Origin: Salinibacterium xinjiangense | GTDB taxonomy: Bacteria > Actinomycetota > Actinomycetes > Actinomycetales > Microbacteriaceae | Length of the DNA: 64,000 nucleotides | Direction: 5' to 3' | Assembly: GCF_014645015.1 (NCBI RefSeq) | Contig: NZ_BMLC01000001.1 | Location: forward strand, 62,001 to 126,000 | Shown here: positions 1 to 8,806 of the stretch, piece by piece | Layout of the letters: the number at the start of each line of letters is the position of its first letter | Position numbering within the stretch: the first letter of the stretch is position 1 | Translations under genes and position numbers: made by a program | Notes under the pieces: model-generated | Database searches by the model: none | The model's input: the letters and a program-made list of their open reading frames with translations, nothing else | What the model was told of the DNA's origin: nothing

Positions 1-2
1 GC

Positions 3-1403
3 CTGCGATTGCGCGAGGCGCAGGCCATGCACCCCGATCTCGTGGTGCTCGACTACGACGCAGCCCTCGACAACCGGGCGTTCGAACCCATCATCACGGC
101 TCTCGAAGCCCTCGTTCCCGGTGTGCAGGTGCTGCGGCCGGGGCTGTGCGCTGTGCAGGTGCGCGGCGCTGCTCGGTATTACGGTGGCGAACTGCCCGCC
201 GGCCTTTTCCTCACCGGCAGGGCAGACGACGAGGGGGCAGGCGGGGCCAGGGTCGGCATCGCTGACGGGATCTTCACGGCAGACCAGGCGGCACGCAGAA
301 CCGGTGCGCAGGGCAACGATCGTGTGCATGTGGTGCAGACCGGGCATTCGGCCGACTTTCTCGCACCACTCGGCATCGGGCTGCTCGACGACCAACAGGG
401 ACCGGTGGGGGCAGCGGCGATCGTCACCCTGCTGCGCAGGCTCGGCATCCGCACGCTCGGTGATTTCGCCGGACTGCCCGCCGACGATGTGACATCGAGG
501 TTCGGGCCCCCCGGAGCACGCCTGCATGCGCTGGCGAGCGGCCGCGATTCGTGGCCCGTCACCCCACGCACTCCCCCGCAAGACCTGGATGTGATGATCG
601 ACTTCGAGCCGGCCCTCGACCGGGTCGACCAGGTTGCGTTCGGTGTTCGAGCGATGGCCGAACGGTTCATCCTCGACGTCACGGCGGCGAAGCTGGTGTG
701 CACGGCCATCCGCGTCGAACTCGACTCCGACTCCGGTGAGCTCTCTGAGCGCGTCTGGCTGCATCCTCGCTCGTTCACCCCGGGTGATGTCGTCGACCGC
801 GTGCGGTGGCAGTTGCAGGGTTCGGGTGAGGTCGGGCTGAGCTCCGGGATCACCAGGGTAAGGGTTTCGCCCGAGGCCGTCGACGCGATCGGCAATCACG
901 AGAGCGGGCTGTGGGGGCAGGGTCCGGATGAACGGATCCACCACGGCCTGTCACGCGTGCAGAGCATGCTCGGCCACGGCGCGGTGCTGATGCCGGGCGT
1001 CGGCGGGGGCCGCACCCTCCACGAGCGGCAGCAATTCGTGGCCTGGGGCGACAGGCTCGTGGGCGACCGCCCGGCCGGGCAGCCCTGGCCAGGGCAGCTC
1101 CCCACTCCGCTGCCTGGCACCGTGTTCTCGCCGCGGCATCCCGTGCACGTCTTCTCCCGCACAGGAGCGGCCGTCGCCGTCGACGAGCGAGGTGCCCTCT
1201 CTGCACCGCCCGTCTCGTTCTCAGCCACGGGAACGCAGGCCCGCACGCTCACGGCATGGGCCGGCCCCTGGCCCATCGACGAACGCTGGTGGAGCGAGGA
1301 TGCGACGAGTTCCTGGCGGTTCCAGGCTGTAGATGACACAGGATGCGCCTGGCTGCTTGTGCTCGACGCCGGCGGCTGGTGGGCCGAAGCGAGGTACGAC
1401 TGA
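3..1403 (+). CDS. imuB: Y-family DNA polymerase-like adaptor ImuB (5' partial)
   Basis: Non-catalytic Y-family polymerase homologue that, in the ImuA'-ImuB-DnaE2 mutasome, links the error-prone polymerase to the sliding clamp during SOS mutagenesis (family knowledge). The frame is open through the left edge (LRLREAQAMHPDLVV), so the N terminus and first metal-binding acidic residue lie outside; 466 codons are visible. Where active Y-polymerases carry the second acidic motif, this protein reads GLCAVQVRGAARYYGG, with no SxDE pair, which favours ImuB over DinB. A helix-hairpin-helix-like segment, LGIRTLGDFAGLP, follows at about in-window residue 147. The TGA overlaps the dnaE2 ATG (TGATG), so the two are translationally coupled. 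An ImuA'-like gene would be expected just upstream but cannot be seen. Confidence 0.88.
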   Translation: MRLREAQAMHPDLVVLDYDAALDNRAFEPIITALEALVPGVQVLRPGLCAVQVRGAARYYGGELPAGLFLTGRADDEGAGGARVGIADGIFTADQAARRTGAQGNDRVHVVQTGHSADFLAPLGIGLLDDQQGPVGAAAIVTLLRRLGIRTLGDFAGLPADDVTSRFGPPGARLHALASGRDSWPVTPRTPPQDLDVMIDFEPALDRVDQVAFGVRAMAERFILDVTAAKLVCTAIRVELDSDSGELSERVWLHPRSFTPGDVVDRVRWQLQGSGEVGLSSGITRVRVSPEAVDAIGNHESGLWGQGPDERIHHGLSRVQSMLGHGAVLMPGVGGGRTLHERQQFVAWGDRLVGDRPAGQPWPGQLPTPLPGTVFSPRHPVHVFSRTGAAVAVDERGALSAPPVSFSATGTQARTLTAWAGPWPIDERWWSEDATSSWRFQAVDDTGCAWLLVLDAGGWWAEARYD

Positions 1404-4400
1404 TGAGGTGGAACAACCCGCCCATCCCGTGGTCGGAGTTCGAGAAGAAACTGAGCGACGCCTCACGGCCAGGCTCTGCGCCGCCGGTGGGCGCAGACGG
1501 CGGCGACAGCCCGGCCTGGTCGCTCAAGCGCAAGCCGTACCAGGCGCCTGCGGATATCAAAAACACGGATGCCACGGCTCCCGCTCGCGCGGCAACTGTG
1601 CCATACGCGGAGCTGCACGCCCACTCGAGCTTCAGCTTCCTCGACGGGGCGAGCATGCCGGAGTCGCTCGCGGAGGAGGCGGCGCGCCTTGGGCTGCATG
1701 CCCTAGCACTCACGGATCACGACGGGCTCTACGGCATCGTCAGGATGGCAGAGGCCGCCGCCGAGATCGGCGCGACAGCCACCGTGTTCGGTGCAGAGCT
1801 GTCTCTCGGCCTCAGGAAGCCGCAGAATGGCACCCCCGATCCCGAGGGCATCCACCTGCTGGTGCTCGCCAGGAAAGAGGAGGGCTATCACCGGCTCTCC
1901 TCTGCCATCACGAAAGCCCAGTTGCACGGAGGCGAGAAGGGCCGGCCCCTCTACGATCTCGAAGAACTCGCAGACCAGGCAGACGGTCACTGGATCGTGC
2001 TTACCGGGTGCCGCAAAGGCGCCGTGCGACAGGGGCTCGCCCGCGGTGATGCCGCGGCTGAACTCGATCACCTCGTCGAGCTTTTCGGTGCCGACAATGT
2101 GGTCGTCGAGCTCTTCGATCACGGCAATCCGCTCGACAACGCCCACAATGACGCGCTGTTCGAACTCGCTCAACAAAGAGGTCTTCGGGCCGTAGCCACC
2201 GGAAATGTGCACTACGCCACACCGGCACAGAACCGGCTGCACACGGCGCTGTCTGCCGTACGGTCGCATCGCAGCCTCGACGAGATGGATGGCTGGCTCC
2301 CCGCATCCGGTTCGGCCCACCTTCGCTCAGGAGCCGAGATGGCGGCCAGGTTCGCCCGGTACCCCGGCGTGATCGAGAACACGGTCATCATCGCCGATGC
2401 CCTCAGCTTCGAACTCAGGTCGGCCAGGCCCGAGTTGCCGATGCCGGACGTCCCCGACGGCCGCACCCCCATGAGCTACCTGCGTGAACTCGTCTGGCAG
2501 GGCGTCGGGCTGCGGGCGATGGAGATGGATGATGCCAAGCACGCTCGAATCGAACGCGAGCTCGAGGTCATCGAGGAGAAGCACTTCGCCGGATACTTCC
2601 TGATTGTGTGGGATATCGTCCGCTACGCCCGTGGCTGCGGCATCCTGTGCCAGGGTCGCGGTTCTGCCGCCAACTCGGCCGTCTGCTACCTGCTGATGAT
2701 CACAGCCATCGACCCGATCTTCTACAAGCTCCCCTTCGAACGGTTCATCTCGGCGATGCGGGAAGAAGAACCAGACATCGATGTCGATTTCGATTCGGAA
2801 CGCCGGGAAGAGGTGATCCAGTACGTCTTCGAAAAGTACGGTCGCGAGAACGCTGCGCAGGTCGCCAACGTGATCCAGTACCGCCCCAAGTTCGCGGTCC
2901 GCGACATGGCCAGGGCTCTCGGGCACAGCCCAGGCCAGCAGGATGCGTGGTCGAAACAGGTGGAGCGGTGGGGTGCCACCGTCTCGAGCGATGAGCACGA
3001 CATCCCCCAGAATGTCGTCGATCTTGCGATGGACGTGATGAAATTCCCCCGCCACCTCGGCATCCACTCCGGAGGCATGGTACTCACGAGGCGACCCGTG
3101 GGCGAGGTGGTACCGATCGAGCATGCGCGCAAAGAGAAGCGCACGGTGGTGCAGTGGGACAAAGACGATTGCGCGTGGATGGGGCTGGTCAAGTTCGACC
3201 TACTGGGCCTCGGGATGTTGTCTGCCCTGCAATACAGCTTCGACATGGTGCGTGAGACCCTCGGTGAGAGCTGGGAGCTGGGCACACTGCCGCGCGAAGA
3301 GCAGGGCGTCTACGACCAGTTGTGCAGGGCAGACGCGATCGGCGTGTTCCAGGTGGAAAGTCGGGCGCAGATGGGGTTGCTGCCCCGCCTGCAGCCTCGC
3401 GAGTTCTATCACCTGGTCGTCGAGATCGCGCTGATACGACCCGGCCCGATCCAGGGTGGAGCGGTGCATCCCTATGTGCGCCGCAAGATGGGTACGGAAC
3501 CCATCACCTACCTGCATCCCCGGCTGGAAGAGCCGCTTGCTCGCACTTTGGGGGTGCCGATCTTCCAGGAGCAGCTGATGCAGATCGCCGTCGCCGTGGG
3601 CGGCTGCACGCCGGATGACGCCGACCTGCTCCGCCGGGCCATGGGCTCGAAACGTGGCATCGAGAAGATCGAGAGGCTGCGCGACAAGCTCTACGTCGGC
3701 ATGGCCGAGCACGGCATAACCGGTAGTGATGCCGACCAGATCTATGGCAGCATCCAGGCTTTCGCGGGATTCGGTTTCGCCGAGAGCCACGCGCTCAGCT
3801 TCGGCCTGCTCGTCTACGCCAGCGCCTGGGTGCGACTGCACTACCCCGCAGCATTTCTCGCCTCGATGCTCCGCGCCCAGCCGATGGGCTTCTACTCCCC
3901 GCAATCCCTGGTGGCGGATGCCCGGCGCCACGGCGTGCAAGCGCTCCGGCCCGACATCCAGGCCTCGGGAGTCTATGCGGGGCTCGAGTCGATCGACGGC
4001 TCCACTGCTGCGACGGGATGGGATTCGTGCCTCGCTCGCGAGCAGCCGCCGGTGGGTCCGTTCGACTGTGCTGCCCACTTCGACACCGACGACCACCGCC
4101 GCGATGGCGCGTTCGCCGTGCGACTCGGTCTCGACGAGATCAGCGGCATTGGCATCCCGGTGGCGGAGAAGATCGTGGACGAACGCGAGCGTGCGGGCGA
4201 ATTCCTCAGCATGAACGACCTCGTGCGCCGAGTGGGCCTGACGACAGCCCAACTGGAGGTGCTTGCCGCTGCTGGTGCATTCGACTGCTTCGGCCTGAGC
4301 CGGCGCGAGGCCATGTGGAACGCCGGTAATGCCGCCCAGGATCGTTCCGAATACCTCCCAGGCAGCATCATCACGGTCCAGCCGCCGTTGTTCGCCCTCC

Positions 4401-4816
4401 CCTCCCCAGTCGACAACCTGATGTCAGACCTGTGGGCGACGGGGATGTCGACGAACAGCCACCCCGTCGAGCATCTGCGCCAGGCGCTGCGACGACGGGG
4501 TGTGCTGTCTGCGGCCGACCTGGCGACCGCAGAGTCAGGCAGACGGATCGAGATCGGTGGAGTTGTCACCCATCGCCAGCGCCCGGCGACAGCCAGTGGC
4601 ATCACCTTCGTGAACATCGAGGATGAAACCGGACTGATCAATGTGATCTGCAGTGTCGGGGTGTGGACACGCTATAGGCGTATCGTCCGGGAGGCGCCCG
4701 CCCTGGTCGTCCGCGGGATCCTGGAGCGGTCGGCGGAGGGTGTCACGAACGTCCTTGCCGACCGGTTCGAGCTGCTCGACATGGCACCGAAGGTGCGATC
4801 ACGCGATTTCCGATGA
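1403..4816 (+). CDS. dnaE2: Error-prone DNA polymerase III alpha subunit DnaE2 (ImuC)
   Basis: C-family polymerase that copies damaged DNA in the mutasome. The start at the ATG overlapping the imuB stop gives a protein of 1137 residues beginning MRWNNPPIPWSEFE, the usual DnaE2 N terminus; an in-frame start 20 codons earlier would lie inside imuB and is unlikely. An N-terminal PHP domain has YAELHAHSSFSFLDG (about residues 69-83) and LTDHDGLYG. The polymerase active site shows GRGSAANS and PDIDVDFDSERR (about residues 456-467). A C-terminal OB fold runs from about residue 1046 (RIEIGGVVTHRQRP). Length and N terminus match DnaE2 rather than the replicative DnaE1. Such genes are usually LexA/RecA- or PafBC-regulated; any operator would lie upstream of the window. 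Confidence 0.95.
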   Translation: MRWNNPPIPWSEFEKKLSDASRPGSAPPVGADGGDSPAWSLKRKPYQAPADIKNTDATAPARAATVPYAELHAHSSFSFLDGASMPESLAEEAARLGLHALALTDHDGLYGIVRMAEAAAEIGATATVFGAELSLGLRKPQNGTPDPEGIHLLVLARKEEGYHRLSSAITKAQLHGGEKGRPLYDLEELADQADGHWIVLTGCRKGAVRQGLARGDAAAELDHLVELFGADNVVVELFDHGNPLDNAHNDALFELAQQRGLRAVATGNVHYATPAQNRLHTALSAVRSHRSLDEMDGWLPASGSAHLRSGAEMAARFARYPGVIENTVIIADALSFELRSARPELPMPDVPDGRTPMSYLRELVWQGVGLRAMEMDDAKHARIERELEVIEEKHFAGYFLIVWDIVRYARGCGILCQGRGSAANSAVCYLLMITAIDPIFYKLPFERFISAMREEEPDIDVDFDSERREEVIQYVFEKYGRENAAQVANVIQYRPKFAVRDMARALGHSPGQQDAWSKQVERWGATVSSDEHDIPQNVVDLAMDVMKFPRHLGIHSGGMVLTRRPVGEVVPIEHARKEKRTVVQWDKDDCAWMGLVKFDLLGLGMLSALQYSFDMVRETLGESWELGTLPREEQGVYDQLCRADAIGVFQVESRAQMGLLPRLQPREFYHLVVEIALIRPGPIQGGAVHPYVRRKMGTEPITYLHPRLEEPLARTLGVPIFQEQLMQIAVAVGGCTPDDADLLRRAMGSKRGIEKIERLRDKLYVGMAEHGITGSDADQIYGSIQAFAGFGFAESHALSFGLLVYASAWVRLHYPAAFLASMLRAQPMGFYSPQSLVADARRHGVQALRPDIQASGVYAGLESIDGSTAATGWDSCLAREQPPVGPFDCAAHFDTDDHRRDGAFAVRLGLDEISGIGIPVAEKIVDERERAGEFLSMNDLVRRVGLTTAQLEVLAAAGAFDCFGLSRREAMWNAGNAAQDRSEYLPGSIITVQPPLFALPSPVDNLMSDLWATGMSTNSHPVEHLRQALRRRGVLSAADLATAESGRRIEIGGVVTHRQRPATASGITFVNIEDETGLINVICSVGVWTRYRRIVREAPALVVRGILERSAEGVTNVLADRFELLDMAPKVRSRDFR

Positions 4817-4885
4817 CCACCAAAGTTGACGCTTCGTTAATATCTCACACCATTTCCGAAATATATGGCGGATTCGGGCATCCCC

Positions 4886-4894
4886 TGCTATAGC
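4886..4894 (+). promoter_or_regulatory. Candidate extended -10 of the cold-shock gene
   Basis: TGCTATAGC fits an extended -10 (TG-N-TATAGC) 85 bases before the cspA start. Transcription from here would leave an untranslated leader of about 75-80 bases, as is common for cold-shock genes. No convincing -35 is visible. The TTGACG at 4826-4831 is too far upstream to pair with it. Confidence 0.35.
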
Positions 4895-4978
4895 CTAAGA
4901 ACATCGTTTTCGTTTCTTTGTAGACGGGATGTGGCCTCGACTGTCGGGGCTAGAAGAACGCTCCTGGAGGAGTTTTAC

Positions 4979-5182
4979 ATGGCATTAGGCACCGTTAAGT
5001 GGTTCAACGCGGAAAAGGGCTTTGGATTCATCGCCCCTGAGGACGGAAGTCCTGACGTGTTCGCTCACTACTCAGCCATCGCAACCGGTGGTTACAAGTC
5101 GCTCGACGAGAACCAGAAAGTCGAGTTCGACATCACACAGGGACCGAAGGGTCCCCAGGCGGAGAACATTCGCCCCCTCTGA
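4979..5182 (+). CDS. cspA: Cold-shock protein, CspA family
   Basis: Single cold-shock domain of 67 residues that binds single-stranded RNA or DNA and melts RNA structure at low temperature. The RNA-binding motifs are visible as KGFGFI (RNP1) and DVFAHYSAI (RNP2), after the family start [14 protein letters not shown]. The ATG at 4979 follows a strong GGAGGAG with 6 bases of spacing; the frame is open further upstream, but that extension has no family similarity. The gene stands alone, 162 bases after dnaE2 in the same direction, with its own candidate extended -10 and a strong terminator behind it. It is more likely constitutive or cold-induced than part of the dnaE2 unit. Confidence 0.95.
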   Translation: MALGTVKWFNAEKGFGFIAPEDGSPDVFAHYSAIATGGYKSLDENQKVEFDITQGPKGPQAENIRPL

Positions 5183-5204
5183 TCTTGATAGTTCAGTAAC
5201 GGAA

Positions 5205-5235
5205 ACGCCCCGGTCCATACCGGGGCGTTTTCTTT
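5205..5235 (+). terminator. Intrinsic terminator after cspA
   Basis: A perfect 10-bp stem, ACGCCCCGGT/ACCGGGGCGT, with a 4-base CCAT loop is followed by TTTTCTTTT on the plus strand. It lies 22 bases after the cspA stop and is a textbook Rho-independent terminator. Confidence 0.9.
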
Positions 5236-5291
5236 TGCCCACGGGACTTTTGCCCACGGGGCTTTTGCCCACGGGGCTTTTACGCACGGGC
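5232..5291. repeat. Four tandem copies of a 15-bp unit
   Basis: The unit CTTTTGCCCACGGGG is repeated four times directly behind the cspA terminator. Copies begin at 5232, 5247, 5262 and 5277. Copy 1 ends in A rather than G, and copy 4 is degenerate (CTTTTACGCACGGGC). The first copy overlaps the terminator T-tract. The array ends 13 bases before the stop of the convergent helicase gene, so it is intergenic and looks like a slippage-prone minisatellite. Confidence 0.9.
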
Positions 5292-5304
5292 GGTGCACTG
5301 CCGC

Positions 5305-7089
5305 TTAGCTGCGGATGCCACGTCGCAGGTAGTCGATTCGGGCCTGCAGTTGCGAGACCGTGGCCTGGGCCACGGCCGGCCCGCCGCAGACGCGACGCAG
5401 TTCGGCGTGGATGAGCCCGTGCGGTTCGTTCGACATCTTGGCGCGGATTCCTACCAGCTGGTTGAGCAGCGACCGCTGTTCTTTCAGGTTGCGAAACAAC
5501 GCCTGCGGCTGCTCTTCTTTAGGTTTACCTGCCGAGCGGCGCGACTGCCTGGACTGCCGCTGCTTCAAAAGCTCGCGCAACTGGTCGGGCTCGAGGATGC
5601 CAGGAAGGCCGATGAAATCCAGTTCCTCGTCGCTGCCTGTTTCTGCCGCAAACCCGAACTCGTCACCGTTGTACAGCACCATGTCGAAGTTGGCGTCGGA
5701 TTCGAGCGCCTCCCACACGAATTCGTCAGCAAGGTCGTCCGAGGTCGTCTCTTCGCGATTCTCCTGGTCGAGCAGGGTGTCATCCAGCAGTTCGTCACCG
5801 CTCGATTCACGGTCGAGGGCGTGATCACGTTCGAGCTCCATGAGACCGGCGAGTGTGATGAGCGATGGCACGCTCGGCAGGAAGATGGATGCCGTCTCCT
5901 GGGTTCGACGCGCACGCACGAAGCGACCCACGGCCTGCGCGAAGTACAGCGGAGTAGAGGCCGACGTCGCGTACACCCCGACCGCCAGCCGGGGCACGTC
6001 GACGCCTTCGGACACCATCCGCACGGCGACCATCCACCTGAGGGTTCCTTCGGAGAACATCTCGATGCGCGACGATGACTCCTTCTCGTCCGACAGCACG
6101 ACGGTCGGGAGTTCACCCGTGATCTCGTGCAGGAGTTTGGCATAGGCGCGCGCCGTCTGCTGGTCGGTCGCAATGACCAGCCCACCGGCATCCGGGATGG
6201 TGTGGCGCACTTCGGTGAGCCGACGGTCGGCGGCGCGCAGCACAGACTGCATCCAGTCGCCACCGGGGTCGAGGGCTGTACGCCAGGCCTGGGCCGTGAC
6301 ATCCTTCGTGTCGCCCTCGCCGAGTCGTGCCTCCATCTCGTCGCCCATCTTCGTGCGCCAGCGCATCTTGCCGGCGTACGACATGAACATGACGGGACGC
6401 ACCACACCGTCGGCGAGCGCGCGACCGTAACCGTACGAATAATCGGTGACAGAGGTGCGGATGCCCTTGTTGTCTGGCGCGTACGTCACGAACGGGATCG
6501 GCGCCGTATCGCTGCGAAACGGCGTACCGGTGAGCGACAGCCTGCGCGTCGCTCGCTCGAACGCCTCCCGAATCGCGTCCCCCCAACTGAGGGCATCACC
6601 GCCGTGGTGCACCTCATCGAGAATCACGAGGGTGCGGGCCGATTCGGTGATCTCTTTATGGAGGGATGCCCGGACCGCGACCTGCGCGTACGTGACAGCC
6701 ATGCCGTGGAACCGCCGTCCTCCGTATGCGCCGCCATTGGAATACCCGGGGTCGAGCCTGAGGCCGACCCGGTGGGCGGCATCGGCCCATTGGCGTTTGA
6801 GGTGATCGGTGGGAGCGACCACTGTCACGCGGTCCACCACGCGCTGAGCGATGAGCTCCACGGCAAGCCTGAGCGCGAAGGTGGTTTTCCCGGCCCCGGG
6901 GGTTGCCGCGGCGAGGAAATCCCGGGGGTTGCGTTCGAAATAGAGGTCGAGTGCTTCGGCCTGCCACGCCCGCAGTGCTGTCGCCGTGCCCCGGGCAGCG
7001 CGGTCAGGAAACGACGGTGAGAGGTGTTCGGCAGCGAAGGTTCCTACCGTTGGCGTGAAGCCTCCGAGGTTTGTCGCTGCGTTACTCAC
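5305..7089 (-). CDS. Superfamily 2 DEAD/DEAH-type helicase
   Basis: ATP-dependent nucleic acid helicase or translocase of 594 residues; the substrate is unknown. Walker A is ATPGAGKTTFALRLA (about residues 62-76) and Walker B is VILDEVHHGGD (a DEVH box). Motif III SLTGTPFRS and a helicase C domain ending in QAVGRFVRARR give a complete two-lobe motor. The C-terminal 150 residues are acidic, then basic (LKQRQSRQSRRSAGK), and match nothing I can name. The start is GTG, read as MSNAATNLGG, with a possible TAAAGT -10 eight bases upstream. It faces cspA and sits beside dinB in the same orientation. The region suggests a repair role but does not prove one; XPB/Ssl2-like enzymes are an alternative family label. 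Confidence 0.85.
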   Translation of the reverse strand: MSNAATNLGGFTPTVGTFAAEHLSPSFPDRAARGTATALRAWQAEALDLYFERNPRDFLAAATPGAGKTTFALRLAVELIAQRVVDRVTVVAPTDHLKRQWADAAHRVGLRLDPGYSNGGAYGGRRFHGMAVTYAQVAVRASLHKEITESARTLVILDEVHHGGDALSWGDAIREAFERATRRLSLTGTPFRSDTAPIPFVTYAPDNKGIRTSVTDYSYGYGRALADGVVRPVMFMSYAGKMRWRTKMGDEMEARLGEGDTKDVTAQAWRTALDPGGDWMQSVLRAADRRLTEVRHTIPDAGGLVIATDQQTARAYAKLLHEITGELPTVVLSDEKESSSRIEMFSEGTLRWMVAVRMVSEGVDVPRLAVGVYATSASTPLYFAQAVGRFVRARRTQETASIFLPSVPSLITLAGLMELERDHALDRESSGDELLDDTLLDQENREETTSDDLADEFVWEALESDANFDMVLYNGDEFGFAAETGSDEELDFIGLPGILEPDQLRELLKQRQSRQSRRSAGKPKEEQPQALFRNLKEQRSLLNQLVGIRAKMSNEPHGLIHAELRRVCGGPAVAQATVSQLQARIDYLRRGIRS

Positions 7090-7180
7090 TTAACGAAACT
7101 TTACGCGACGGCACCGACAGCCGCGTCCGCAATGGTTCGCCGAGCCGGGCGCCGAGCCGAGCCGAGCACCGAGCCTAATG

Positions 7181-8428
7181 TCAGTCGCGCTGCCCGAGGC
7201 GTGGCCGCTCGTGCGGCATGTGCCCGATGAGCCTGGCCTGCCTGACGGCGCCTTTGCCGAATCTCGCGCTCGCGGCATCCATCACATCTTCCGCCTCGCG
7301 CCAGGCGCCTGAGTCGTCCCAGAGCCCCTGGGGTGCGGTAGCAGCGTCCTGGAGCTGCTCGGCCCTGACTCCGACCAGACGGATAGCCGCGTCCTGACGG
7401 CCCAGAGCCTCGTAGACCTGGCGGACTTCTTCGTAGATGGTGCGGCCGAGGTCGGTGGGCTCGGTAATGGTTCGAGAACGGGTGATTGTGGTGAAGTCTG
7501 AGAAACGCAGCTTCAACACGACTGTGCGCGCCACGAAGCCCCCGGAGCGCAGTCGAACGGCGACCATATTCGACATCCTGAGCAACTCGCGGCGGATGAT
7601 CTGCGGGTCTGTGACGTCGGTCTCGAAGGTCATTTCATGTCCGACGCTCTTCTCATCGGCACGAGCCTGCACCGTGCGAGGATCCCTCCCCCACGCAAGC
7701 TCGTGCAGTCGCTCAGCCCCGGCGTCGCCGATTACCCGGCGGAGGTCGGCGACCGATGCCGCAGCGAGATCGCCGATGGTGTTGTAGCCACGCCCGCGCA
7801 GTAACTCCTCAGTCTTGGCCCCGACTCCCCACAGCTTGGCTATGGAAAGTGGATGAAGTACTGCGACGCTGCGATCAGCGGGAACCACGAGCAGCCCGTC
7901 CGGTTTGCACAGGCCCGATGCCAGCTTCGCCACGAACTTCGTCGCGGCGGCACCGACCGAGCAGTTCAGCCCCGTCTCGCTGCGAACGCGCTGGCGGATG
8001 AGCTGGGCCACCTGCATAGGTGTGCCGAACACATTGCGAGCGCCGGCCACATCGAGAAACGCTTCATCGATCCCGAGTCGCTCCACCTTGGGAGTGATCT
8101 CGTCGAAAATGGCCATCACCTGTCGGGAGAAGTGCTGGTAACGCTCGAAGTGTGGCTCGAGCACGATTGCCTGGGGGCAGCGGCGCAGGGCAATTCCCAT
8201 GGGAAGCGCCGAGTTGACCCCGAACCTCCTGGCCTCGTATGTGGCTGCGGTCACGATCGACCGGGCAGACTTGTGCCCGACAATCACTGGTCTGCCCACC
8301 AGCTCCGGATGGTCGAGCAACTCCACCGAGGCGAAAAACGCATCCATGTCGACGTGCAGGATGGTGGCAGTGCTGTCGTCGATGGGGCCGACGGTGACCT
8401 GGCGGTCGCTGCCATCCTGTTTCCCCAT
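7181..8428 (-). CDS. dinB: DNA polymerase IV (DinB)
   Basis: Catalytic Y-family translesion polymerase of 415 residues. The first metal-binding motif ILHVDMDAFFASVE (residues 23-36) and the second, LGIDEAFLDV, both keep their carboxylates, unlike the ImuB-type protein at the left edge. A helix-hairpin-helix region (LWGVGAKTEELLRGRGYNTIG) and a little-finger domain follow, ending in a basic tail. The ATG at 8428 is the only reasonable start; no strong ribosome binding site precedes it. It lies 91 bases upstream of the helicase in the same direction, so the two could be cotranscribed. With imuB and dnaE2, it makes three mutagenesis-type polymerase proteins within 8.5 kb. Confidence 0.95.
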   Translation of the reverse strand: MGKQDGSDRQVTVGPIDDSTATILHVDMDAFFASVELLDHPELVGRPVIVGHKSARSIVTAATYEARRFGVNSALPMGIALRRCPQAIVLEPHFERYQHFSRQVMAIFDEITPKVERLGIDEAFLDVAGARNVFGTPMQVAQLIRQRVRSETGLNCSVGAAATKFVAKLASGLCKPDGLLVVPADRSVAVLHPLSIAKLWGVGAKTEELLRGRGYNTIGDLAAASVADLRRVIGDAGAERLHELAWGRDPRTVQARADEKSVGHEMTFETDVTDPQIIRRELLRMSNMVAVRLRSGGFVARTVVLKLRFSDFTTITRSRTITEPTDLGRTIYEEVRQVYEALGRQDAAIRLVGVRAEQLQDAATAPQGLWDDSGAWREAEDVMDAASARFGKGAVRQARLIGHMPHERPRLGQRD

Positions 8429-8539
8429 GGGACTATTCTCCCAGCACGCACCGACAGCGTGGGCATTGCGTGCTTAAACGCCGATGGGCAGCAGGCCAGG
8501 GCATGCCGCCCACGAGTCGAGGCCTAAGCCCGGCAGGAC

Positions 8540-8806
8540 TTACTTCCTGCGGCTGCCGCGGGTGACGAGGCCGTAGATCAACAGCACGATGATCGAGCCA
8601 CCGATTGCCAGCAACCATGTCTGGATAGAGAAGAAGTCCTGCAACGGTGCGTTAAACAGGGCGCTTCCGATGAATCCACCGAGCAGCGCGCCCACGACGC
8701 CGAGGATCAGGGTGATGATCCATCCGCCGCCCTGCGAGCCCGGCAGGATTGCCTTGGCAATTGCTCCAGCGAGAAGCCCTAATACGATCCAGCCGATGAT
8801 TCCCAT
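8540..8806 (-). CDS. GlsB/YeaQ/YmgE family stress-response membrane protein
   Basis: Small membrane protein of 88 residues from the transglycosylase-associated protein family; the biochemical role is unknown. Three hydrophobic segments are visible: IIGWIVLGLLAGAIAKAIL, WIITLILGVVGALLGGFIG and WLLAIGGSIIVLLIYGLV. Glycine-rich turns (GSQGGG) typical of the family separate them. The ATG at 8806 follows GGGAGG with 5 bases of spacing, so I chose it over an in-frame start 21 codons upstream. It stands alone between dinB and a long non-coding stretch. Homologues are often stress-induced, but no regulatory site is recognisable here. Confidence 0.88.
   Translation of the reverse strand: MGIIGWIVLGLLAGAIAKAILPGSQGGGWIITLILGVVGALLGGFIGSALFNAPLQDFFSIQTWLLAIGGSIIVLLIYGLVTRGSRRK

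Noticed and set aside
4826-4831. TTGACG as a -35 for cspA
   Set aside because: No -10 lies 16-18 bases downstream. TAATAT at 4838 is only 6 bases away, and the extended -10 at 4886 is too far.
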